Positions 58,305 through 64,000 of a DNA stretch of 64,000 bases are shown here, in pieces. The DNA is taken from contig JAURWE010000024.1 in NCBI GenBank assembly GCA_030655075.1, forward strand, positions 372,001 through 436,000, written 5' to 3'. This stretch comes from Pararhizobium sp. Its GTDB lineage: Bacteria; Pseudomonadota; Alphaproteobacteria; Rhizobiales; Rhizobiaceae. Under the pieces are notes generated by a model. It saw only the letters and a list, made by a program, of their open reading frames with translations. It was not told where the DNA came from and did not search any database. Each line of letters opens with the position of its first letter. Within the stretch, counting starts at the first letter, position 1. A program made the position numbers and the translations under genes.

Positions 58305-59415
58305 GACGATGAAGGGAGAGCGATCCGTGTCCGGCCTGCTTGCAGGCTGGAAAAGCGATTGGTCGCGCGGTGAGCGTTCGCGCCTGGCACGGGCGGTCGT
58401 GCTGCTGCTGGCCGCAGTTGCCATCTTCACCTTCCTGTTTTCGATCACGACCGGCGCGTCCGATGCCTCGGCCCGCAAGGTCGTCGGCTCGCTGCTCGGC
58501 TTCGTCGGCTCCGAGGATGCCCTGAGCGCCCGCGACCGCATCATCGTCCTCGACATCCGCCTGCCGCGCGCCATTCTCGGCATGCTGGTCGGTGCATCGC
58601 TCGCCGTTTCCGGCGCCGTCATGCAAGGGCTGTTCCGCAATCCGCTGGCCGATCCCGGCCTTGTCGGCGTGTCGGCCGGCGCCAGCCTCGGCGCAGTCTC
58701 GATGATCGTGCTGGGCGCCAGCGTCTTCGGCCCGCTCTTTGCAGTCTTCGGCATCTACACGCTGCCCTTCGCCGCCTTTGGTGGCGGGCTTGCGACGACG
58801 CTGCTTCTCTACCGCATCGCCACGCGCAACGGCGTCACCTCGGTTGCCACCATGCTGCTCGCCGGCATCGCGCTCGGAGCGCTGGCCGGCGCCATCACCG
58901 GCATCATGATCTTTTCGGCCGACGACAAGCAGCTGCGCGACCTGACCTTTTGGGGTCTCGGCTCGCTCGCCGGTTCGTCCTGGACCAAGATCGTCGCCGC
59001 CGGCCCGGTCATCGCCCTGGCGCTCATCGTGGTCCCCTTCCTGTCGCGCGGGCTGAATGCCATCACACTCGGCGAAGCGGCCGCCTTCCATATGGGCATT
59101 CCGGTCCAGCGCCTGAAGAATGTCGCCATCTTCAGCGTCGCGGCCTCCACGGGCGCCTCGGTCGCCGTCAGCGGCGGCATCGGTTTCGTCGGCATCGTCG
59201 TGCCGCACATCTTGCGCCTCGTCATCGGTCCGGATCACCGCTTCCTGCTACCGGCCAGCGCCCTTCTCGGCGGTACGCTCCTGATCTTCGCCGACATGTT
59301 CGCCCGCACCATCGTTTCGCCGGCCGAACTGCCGATCGGTATCATCACGGCCTTTGCCGGCGCGCCATTCTTCCTGTGGATTCTTCTGCGCGGCCGTTTG
59401 CAGGCAGGTCTCTGA
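58291..59415 (+). CDS. hmuU: Hemin ABC transporter permease HmuU
   Basis: 374 residues from ATG 58291 (GGAAAG upstream, overlapping hmuT); ATG 58309 and GTG 58327 (with GGGAG) are alternatives. It is a FecCD/BtuC-type permease with about ten helices: LDIRLPRAILGMLVGASLAV and GVSAGASLGAVSMIVLGASV near the start, then GGIGFVGIVVPHILRLVIGP and LPIGIITAFAGAPFFLWIL at the end. It moves heme across the inner membrane with HmuV. Confidence 0.92.
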   Translation: MSLSETMKGERSVSGLLAGWKSDWSRGERSRLARAVVLLLAAVAIFTFLFSITTGASDASARKVVGSLLGFVGSEDALSARDRIIVLDIRLPRAILGMLVGASLAVSGAVMQGLFRNPLADPGLVGVSAGASLGAVSMIVLGASVFGPLFAVFGIYTLPFAAFGGGLATTLLLYRIATRNGVTSVATMLLAGIALGALAGAITGIMIFSADDKQLRDLTFWGLGSLAGSSWTKIVAAGPVIALALIVVPFLSRGLNAITLGEAAAFHMGIPVQRLKNVAIFSVAASTGASVAVSGGIGFVGIVVPHILRLVIGPDHRFLLPASALLGGTLLIFADMFARTIVSPAELPIGIITAFAGAPFFLWILLRGRLQAGL

Positions 59416-59420
59416 TAACG

Positions 59421-60209
59421 ATGATTTCCGCATCCAATCTCACCGTCAGCCTGTCCGGCACCCCTGTCCTGCACGGCGTTTCGCTGGAGGCAAAGCCCGG
59501 GCAACTGACGGCCATCGTCGGGCCGAACGGCTCCGGCAAGACCACCACGCTGAAGGCCATTGCCGGCGAAGTCGCCTATCACGGCTCCGTCCTCATCAAC
59601 GGCCATGACATCACGAAGCTCAAGCCCTGGGAACTGTCGCTGAAGCGCGGCGTGCTGCCGCAGGCGACCGTCATTGCCTTCCCCTTCACCGTGCGCGAAA
59701 TCGTCCGCCTCGGCCTGTCGGTCGGCGCCAATGCCGATCCTGTGCGCACCGAGCGCATCGCCACCGAAGCGCTTGACATCGTCGACCTCTCGGGCTTTTC
59801 CGGCCGGTTCTACCAGGAGCTTTCCGGCGGCGAACAGCAGCGCGTTCAGCTGGCTCGCGTCCTCTGCCAGATCTGGGAACCGCTGCTCGACGGCGAGCCG
59901 CGATTCCTGCTTTTGGACGAGCCGGTCTCCAGCCTCGACATTCGCCACCAGCTGGCGATCATGGACCTCGCCCGCAACTTCTGCACCCGCGGCGGCGGCG
60001 TCATCGCCGTCATGCACGATCTCAACCTGACGGCGATGTACGCCGATCACATGGTGATGATGAAGTCCGGCCGCATCCACGCCGGCGGCACACCGGCCGA
60101 GGTGATCACCGATGGCAATCTCGAGGCCGTTTTCGGTTGCAGGCTTCGTGTCAACGCCGTGCCGCAGGGCCCGGCCCCTTTCGTTCTCCCCCATATGGCC
60201 GTCGCCTGA
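59421..60209 (+). CDS. hmuV: Hemin ABC transporter ATPase HmuV
   Basis: 262 residues; ATG at 59421, five bases after the hmuU stop. Walker A is VGPNGSGKTT (about 33-42), the signature is ELSGGEQQRVQLARVL, Walker B is FLLLDEPVSSLD, and the H-loop is VMHDLNLTAMYAD. QIWEPLLDGEPRFLLLDEP is a typical HmuV insertion. It powers hemin import and ends the hmuPSTUV operon. Confidence 0.93.
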   Translation: MISASNLTVSLSGTPVLHGVSLEAKPGQLTAIVGPNGSGKTTTLKAIAGEVAYHGSVLINGHDITKLKPWELSLKRGVLPQATVIAFPFTVREIVRLGLSVGANADPVRTERIATEALDIVDLSGFSGRFYQELSGGEQQRVQLARVLCQIWEPLLDGEPRFLLLDEPVSSLDIRHQLAIMDLARNFCTRGGGVIAVMHDLNLTAMYADHMVMMKSGRIHAGGTPAEVITDGNLEAVFGCRLRVNAVPQGPAPFVLPHMAVA

Positions 60210-60227
60210 TTTTTTAAGGTGCGGCAC

Positions 60228-60252
60228 GGAACAAAGCCCGCTCGTCCACGTT
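60228..60252 (+). promoter_or_regulatory. EcfG-type promoter of the DUF883 gene
   Basis: GGAAC (60228-60232) and CGTT (60249-60252) are 16 bases apart, a perfect consensus match, 97 bases before the DUF883 gene and 19 bases after the hmuV stop. Confidence 0.75.
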
Positions 60253-60349
60253 GTCCGAATGACTGCTGCGCACGGCCCGTTGTCGTGCGCGCAAAGAGAT
60301 CATCCGACACGGCAGAACCCGGCCGTGTTACCCAGCAAGGAGAACGACA

Positions 60350-60709
60350 ATGGCAAACGGCCTTTTCAGCTCGAACACGAAGAAAAAAGCAAACGAAGCG
60401 CTCAATTTTTCGCTTGAGGAACAGATTGAACAGATCCGCTCGGACATTTCGAGCCTCGCGAAGGTTCTGTCGGACCGTGGCGCCGAGACAAGCAAAGAGG
60501 TCAAGGCCCGCGCCCGTGATGCCCGCGACACGGCCGAAGCCGGTTTCAGCGATCTTCTCGCCAACAGCGAGGATCTGATCGCCGATCTGCGCAGCCGCTA
60601 TGCCAGCACGGAAAAGCAGATTCGCGACAACGTGCGCGAGCACCCGCTGGCAACGATCGGTATCGCCGCCGCCGCCGGTATCCTCCTCGCAGCTCTCCTG
60701 CGCCGTTAA
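60350..60709 (+). CDS. DUF883 (YqjD/ElaB) family protein
   Basis: 119 residues; AAGGAG lies before the ATG. A long amphipathic helical region (SLEEQIEQIRSDISSLAKVL and onward, about 20-95) is followed by one C-terminal membrane helix (HPLATIGIAAAAGILLAALL) with the R-x-x-P-L-A-T-I-G pattern typical of DUF883. E. coli YqjD and ElaB are inner-membrane, stationary-phase, ribosome-associated proteins. A perfect EcfG promoter predicts stress control here. A terminator follows, so the next gene may be expressed separately. Confidence 0.85.
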   Translation: MANGLFSSNTKKKANEALNFSLEEQIEQIRSDISSLAKVLSDRGAETSKEVKARARDARDTAEAGFSDLLANSEDLIADLRSRYASTEKQIRDNVREHPLATIGIAAAAGILLAALLRR

Positions 60710-60733
60710 ACCGGGCCCGGATTGCAACGTTCG

Positions 60734-60765
60734 CCTCGCCCTTGTTCAGGCAAGGGCGAGGTTTT
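60734..60765 (+). terminator. Terminator after the DUF883 gene
   Basis: CCTCGCCCTTG (60734-60744) and CAAGGGCGAGG (60751-60761) form a perfect 11-bp stem, followed by TTTT. Confidence 0.85.
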
Positions 60766-60789
60766 GTATGTCAGCAGGGAGGTTGAGGC

Positions 60790-61221
60790 ATGGGGTCCAT
60801 CGCAAGTATCGTGGCAGGGATTGCCACGGCCAATATCGGCGACACGCTGTCGCGCTACAAGCGCAACGGCCTTCTCTTCGCCGTCGCCGGTGTGTTTTTC
60901 GTCACCGCCTACATCTTCTTTCTCATCGGCGCGGCCGTCTGGCTGTCGCAGCGCTATGGCAGCTTTGAAGCGATGATGTTCGTCGCGGTGGCAGCGCTGG
61001 CGCTTGGCGTGGCACTTTTGGTGGCCGTTGCCATCTGTAATGCCCGCGACAGGCGTTTCGATCTTGAGCGGCGCCGCCGGTCGCAGGCCCAGACGGGACT
61101 TGCCGTCGCCGGCGTTCTGTCGATCTTCCGCAAGCAGCCGCTGCTGATGACGGCGCTCGCCGTCGGCGCCTTCACGCTGCTGGGCACCAGTGCAAGAGCC
61201 CGCGACCGCGACGGCGATTGA
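60790..61221 (+). CDS. Inner-membrane protein, possibly YqjE/holin-like
   Basis: 143 residues with three membrane helices (LLFAVAGVFFVTAYIFFLIG, MMFVAVAALALGVALLVAVA, and a last one after KQPLLMTALAVGAFTLLG) separated by a basic Arg-rich cytoplasmic loop (ARDRRFDLERRRRSQ). Its place after a DUF883 gene parallels the yqjD-yqjE pairing of enterobacteria. No catalytic motif is seen. A strong terminator lies between it and the DUF883 gene, so partial readthrough would be needed for shared expression. Confidence 0.65.
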   Translation: MGSIASIVAGIATANIGDTLSRYKRNGLLFAVAGVFFVTAYIFFLIGAAVWLSQRYGSFEAMMFVAVAALALGVALLVAVAICNARDRRFDLERRRRSQAQTGLAVAGVLSIFRKQPLLMTALAVGAFTLLGTSARARDRDGD

Positions 61222-61248
61222 GGTTTCAGCCAGATTTGGAGACAACGA

Positions 61249-61274
61249 GCCGTCCGGGCAACCGGGCGGTTTTT
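61249..61274 (+). terminator. Terminator between convergent membrane-protein and kinase genes
   Basis: GCCGTCCGG (61249-61257) pairs with CCGGGCGGT (61262-61270) including two G-U pairs, with a GCAA loop and a TTTTT run to 61274. Confidence 0.75.
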
Positions 61275-62780
61275 CTATAGCGGAAGGCGGATCAGCGCCG
61301 TGAGCCCCGCTGGAAGATACTCGACCGTGACGCGGCTTCCGAGCACCTTGTCCAGGCTCCGCTCGATGAGGATGGAGCCGAAGCCGCGATGGGTCGGCTC
61401 CTGCACCTCCGGCCCGCCGACCTCCGTCCAGGTCATGTTGAGAACCGGGCGGCCCTCTTCTTCGACCGTGCGTGCCGTGATCACCACCTTGCCATCGGCA
61501 ACCGAGAGCGCGCCGTATTTTTCCGCATTGGTGGCAAGCTCGTGCAGCACCAGCCCGAGGCCGAGCGCCTGGTCCGGACCGAGCGTCACCTCGTCCTTGT
61601 GAATTTCGATCTGGCCCTCGTAATTGCCCACATGCGGCGCCAGCTGCTTGTAGAGCAGGTTCTTCAGGTGAATGACGCCCCATTCATTGTCCGAAAGCAG
61701 CCCGTGCGCTTCCGAGATCGCCTGCAGCCGCCCGGCAAAGGCCTTCATGAATTCCTTCGGGTCGCGCGTCTGTCGCAGCGTCTGTCGGGCCAGCGATTGC
61801 AGCATGGCCAACGTGTTCTTCACCCGGTGATTGAGTTCGCGCAGCAACAGCCGCGTATGTTCCGAGGCCTCGTGCGCCTCGGTGACATCGATGTTGATGC
61901 CGAGGAAGCTCAATGCCTTGCCATCCCCATCGCGATCATGCACCCGGCCCCGGCCGAGGATCCAGCGCCCCGTCGGTTGGACCCGAAAGACGGTGTCGTA
62001 GTCGCCACCGGTGGCGATAGCCGACTTGAACCCGTCGAGAACCGCCGCGCGATCGTCCGGATGAATGCCGAAAAACACATCTCGCCCGCGGATTTCGCCG
62101 CTGTCGGGAAGCTTGAACATCCGCCGCATGGCAGTGTTGCCGGCCACGGTTCCCGTCTTGATATCCCAGGTCCAACTGCCGACATTGGCGGCATCGAGCG
62201 CCATGGCGTGGCGCTGCTCGTTTTTCGAAATCGCCGCAGCCGCCATCGTTCTCTGGCGCGCTTCATCCTTGAGCTTGAACAGCGATGCGGCAAGCTGCGC
62301 CAGCCGCGTCAGCTGACGGATCAAGCCCGGCTCCACATCCGTGCGGGGCTTGACATCGAAGACGCAGACCGTGCCGATCGGCTGGCCGTCGACGATGATC
62401 GAGGCGCCGGCATAAAACCGCAGGAAGGGGGCAGCGATGACGCGCGGCTGATTGGCGAACCGCACATCGAGCATCGCGTCCGGCACCACAAGAACCGCGT
62501 CATCCGACTGCGCCAGAGTGTGGACGCAGAAGGAATCGGTCGAGGGCGCGCTGCGCTCGTCGGTGCCGCGCGCGGCCTGAAACCACTGCCGGCTGCGGTC
62601 AACGAGCGTGACGAGCGACACGGGAACGCCGAACATATCGGCCGCCATATCGACGATGGAATCGAAATCGGGATCGGCCAGGCTCATCAGCGGCACCATG
62701 GAATGCAGGACGCTCAACCGTTCTTGCGAAAGCAGTTGATCTTCGACATTCCCTGGCAAACTCGAAGAAACCTCGTCCAT
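61275..62780 (-). CDS. GAF-PAS sensor histidine kinase of the HWE family
   Basis: 501 residues without membrane helices, so cytoplasmic. The GAF domain is at about 20-170 (SIVDMAADMFGVPVSLVTLV), the PAS/PAC domain at about 185-305 (LDAANVGSWTWDIKTGTVAG), and the kinase core from 310. The phosphoacceptor is His318 in LRELNHRVKNT, the N-box is LHELATNAEKYGALS, and the WTE of NMTWTEVGG gives the family name. It lies next to ecfG-nepR-phyR, and HWE kinases such as PhyK phosphorylate PhyR in other alphaproteobacteria. The GAF-PAS input is cytoplasmic, unlike periplasmic-sensing PhyK, so it may sense redox, light or a small ligand. Confidence 0.88.
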   Translation of the reverse strand: MDEVSSSLPGNVEDQLLSQERLSVLHSMVPLMSLADPDFDSIVDMAADMFGVPVSLVTLVDRSRQWFQAARGTDERSAPSTDSFCVHTLAQSDDAVLVVPDAMLDVRFANQPRVIAAPFLRFYAGASIIVDGQPIGTVCVFDVKPRTDVEPGLIRQLTRLAQLAASLFKLKDEARQRTMAAAAISKNEQRHAMALDAANVGSWTWDIKTGTVAGNTAMRRMFKLPDSGEIRGRDVFFGIHPDDRAAVLDGFKSAIATGGDYDTVFRVQPTGRWILGRGRVHDRDGDGKALSFLGINIDVTEAHEASEHTRLLLRELNHRVKNTLAMLQSLARQTLRQTRDPKEFMKAFAGRLQAISEAHGLLSDNEWGVIHLKNLLYKQLAPHVGNYEGQIEIHKDEVTLGPDQALGLGLVLHELATNAEKYGALSVADGKVVITARTVEEEGRPVLNMTWTEVGGPEVQEPTHRGFGSILIERSLDKVLGSRVTVEYLPAGLTALIRLPL

Positions 62781-62925
62781 GAAACAAGCACCCCGGCGAG
62801 GGCGTTTGACCGGTTTCCACCCGGACAGGCCGCCCCCGCATATTTCAGTTACGGCATATGTACCGCACCATTTTCAAATTTCAGGTGCCGAAGGACGTGA
62901 TGCCGGATTTTATTTTGGCGGTGGT

Positions 62926-63486
62926 TTATGAGGCAAAGGCTCGCGATGTCAAAGGCGCCGACGTGGCATCCGGGCCGTAATCGCTTTCCCCAGTAACCTG
63001 AAGAATTTCCTGCAGGCGGACACGGGCGCGATTGACGCGGCTCTTGATGGTGCCGAGCGCGCAGCCGCAGATTTCAGCCGCCTCTTCGTAGGAAAAGCCC
63101 GAAGCGCCGATCAGGATGATCGCTTCGCGCTGGTCGGGCGGCAGCGTGTCGAGCGCCTTGCGGAAATCCTGCAGGTCGAGCGAACCGTATTGCGACGGGT
63201 GCTGCGCCAGCGAATCGGTGAAATAGCCCTCGCTGTCCTGCACTTCACGGCCACGCTTGCGCATCTGGCTGTATAGCTCGTTGCGCAGGATAGTGAACAG
63301 CCAGGCCTTCATGTTCGTGCCCATCTCAAAGCTTTCCTGCTTTGCCCAGGCCTTCATGATCGTGTCCTGCACAAGATCGTCCGCACGGTCATGCCTGCCG
63401 ATCAGCGACATGGCAAAGGCGCGCAGGCTCGGAAGAGTGGCCAGCAGTTCGCGCTTGAAGTCCGGTGCTTGCTTTTCCTTTTCCAT
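62926..63486 (-). CDS. ecfG: General stress sigma factor EcfG (RpoE-like, ECF15)
   Basis: 186 residues from ATG 63486, with GAGG six bases upstream; a TTG six bases earlier overlaps the nepR stop. Sigma region 2 is at about 12-80 (FAMSLIGRHDRADDLVQDTI and KAWLFTILRNELYSQMRKRG) and region 4 at about 110-165 (LPPDQREAIILIGASGFSYE, then AEICGCALGTIKSRVNRARV). It directs RNA polymerase to GGAAC-N16/17-CGTT promoters during stress. It is cotranscribed with nepR, which encodes its anti-sigma factor, with a 2-base gap. Confidence 0.92.
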   Translation of the reverse strand: MEKEKQAPDFKRELLATLPSLRAFAMSLIGRHDRADDLVQDTIMKAWAKQESFEMGTNMKAWLFTILRNELYSQMRKRGREVQDSEGYFTDSLAQHPSQYGSLDLQDFRKALDTLPPDQREAIILIGASGFSYEEAAEICGCALGTIKSRVNRARVRLQEILQVTGESDYGPDATSAPLTSRAFAS

Positions 63487-63488
63487 GC

Positions 63489-63692
63489 TCAACCTCGATC
63501 CAGAGCCGCTTGCGCAGTCTGCTGCTGCTCGACGGCATCCAGTTTTTCAAGGAGGCTCAGAAAGCGATCCGGGATCGCTTCTTCCTGCACGGACAGGTAC
63601 AGGGCACGCAATTTGCTGGCAATCTGCGCGTTGGCATCGTCGGCACCTGCGGGTTTGCCCCGGCTGCGGCCCGCATTAAGCGTATCGGTCAT
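63489..63692 (-). CDS. nepR: Anti-sigma factor NepR
   Basis: 67 residues. The conserved helix pair IASKLRALYLSVQEEAIPDR followed by FLSLLEKLD is the NepR signature. NepR sequesters EcfG until phosphorylated PhyR captures NepR. It is upstream of ecfG and divergent from phyR, the standard GSR layout. The Shine-Dalgarno is weak (GAAAG). Confidence 0.9.
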   Translation of the reverse strand: MTDTLNAGRSRGKPAGADDANAQIASKLRALYLSVQEEAIPDRFLSLLEKLDAVEQQQTAQAALDRG

Positions 63693-63730
63693 AAATTTTT
63701 GTCACTTTCGGGTGGTGGCTTCCGGCAGAT

Positions 63731-63755
63731 AATGCCTGAGTGAAAAAAAGGTTCC
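63731..63755 (-). promoter_or_regulatory. EcfG-like promoter of nepR-ecfG (variant -10)
   Basis: On the minus strand, GGAAC (63755-63751), 16 bases, then CATT (63734-63731), one base off CGTT. It lies 39 bases upstream of nepR and would allow autoregulation. Confidence 0.5.
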
Positions 63756-63761
63756 AGTGGC

Positions 63762-63786
63762 GGAACTTTTTTTTGCAAGAGGCGTT
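63762..63786 (+). promoter_or_regulatory. EcfG-type promoter of phyR
   Basis: GGAAC (63762-63766) and CGTT (63783-63786) are exactly 16 bases apart, 49 bases before the phyR start and 6 bases from the divergent nepR-ecfG motif. Confidence 0.8.
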
Positions 63787-63835
63787 TCCGATGCTGCAAT
63801 GGCCTTTCATGAGGTCACATTCGAGGGAGCACTAC

Positions 63836-64000
63836 ATGTCACTTTCCACCCGGATCGCCCCATATCTGCCCTATCTGCGCCGCTACTCCCGCGCACTGAC
63901 AGGATCGCAGACATCGGGTGATGCCTATGTTGCCGCCGTTCTTGAAGCCATCATCGCGGATGTGACGATCTTCCCGGACACCGACAACGACCGCGTGGCG
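63836..64000 (+). CDS. phyR: Anti-anti-sigma response regulator PhyR, partial
   Basis: The first 55 residues are present (MSLSTRIAPYLPYLRRYSRA onward); the rest lies beyond the window. The start is the N-terminal sigma-like domain of PhyR, which mimics EcfG to bind NepR once the C-terminal receiver is phosphorylated. GGGAG lies seven bases before the ATG. The divergent nepR-ecfG genes and the EcfG promoter confirm the assignment. Confidence 0.9.
   Translation, partial: MSLSTRIAPYLPYLRRYSRALTGSQTSGDAYVAAVLEAIIADVTIFPDTDNDRVA

Noticed and set aside
1..64000. CRISPR array, phage or transposon remnants
   Set aside because: No regularly spaced direct repeats, cas genes, transposase motifs or phage structural genes were found; the only repeats are short intergenic palindromes.

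Overview
The window looks like a chromosomal segment of a Rhizobiaceae alphaproteobacterium (Rhizobium/Agrobacterium/Ensifer group). The evidence is high GC, a chvE-gguABC locus with a divergent gbpR-type regulator, an hmuPSTUV hemin operon, rhizobial intergenic palindromic repeats, and a nepR-ecfG / phyR / HWE-kinase general stress response (GSR) locus at the right end. No phage, insertion sequence or CRISPR array is visible. Coding density is high; the only long gene-poor stretch is about 47.83-48.78 kb, which carries palindromic repeats.

Layout. 0-10.4 kb: housekeeping and stress genes, namely a partial puuE-type deacetylase with a DUF1045 gene, a PRC-barrel protein, a head-to-head pair corresponding to the two halves of MnmC, an MttB-family methyltransferase, a host-attachment-family protein, an AlkC-like DNA repair protein, the RhlE helicase and a DMT exporter. 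10.7-14.0 kb: a three-gene ATP-grasp / alpha-E / transglutaminase operon of unsolved function. 15.0-24.7 kb: L-arabinonate dehydratase, alpha-ketoglutarate semialdehyde dehydrogenase, gguC, gguB, gguA, chvE and divergent gbpR, which together take up aldoses and run the late steps of non-phosphorylating L-arabinose oxidation. 25.5-36.2 kb: a cyclitol locus, with a mocD-mocE-mocF-like oxygenase operon ending in a degenerate PanB-like gene, a divergent LacI regulator, a TIM-barrel enzyme, a CUT2 ABC transporter and inositol dehydrogenase. 36.3-41.1 kb: a ROK regulator divergent from a xylFHG-type transporter. 41.2-52.1 kb: SDR, tRNA-Arg(CCG), class II aldolase, two envelope proteins, a LacI regulator, a thuAB-like pair, and an SMR exporter with its TetR regulator. 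52.3-60.2 kb: truncated hemoglobin, then a heme/iron region with a DUF2325 operon ending in an HmuQ/IsdG-like gene, tonB, and hmuPSTUV. 60.3-64.0 kb: a DUF883/membrane protein pair, an HWE kinase, ecfG-nepR, and the start of phyR.

How the parts connect. Exact GGAAC-N16/17-CGTT motifs, the known EcfG promoter type, lie upstream of phyR, the PRC-barrel gene, the host-attachment gene, the DUF883 gene and the ATP-grasp operon. A variant lies upstream of nepR-ecfG. This predicts that several otherwise unlinked genes, including the uncharacterised peptide-ligase-like operon, belong to the general stress regulon. Three CUT2 sugar transporters lie within 22 kb, and each has a strong hairpin directly after its binding-protein gene. 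Operators with good symmetry can be proposed for the ROK regulator, the LacI regulators, the TetR regulator, and an IolR-like GGAA-N6-TTCC box.

Limits: all assignments come from reading motifs and recalled family knowledge. No database search was run. Start sites were chosen from Shine-Dalgarno spacing and family length.
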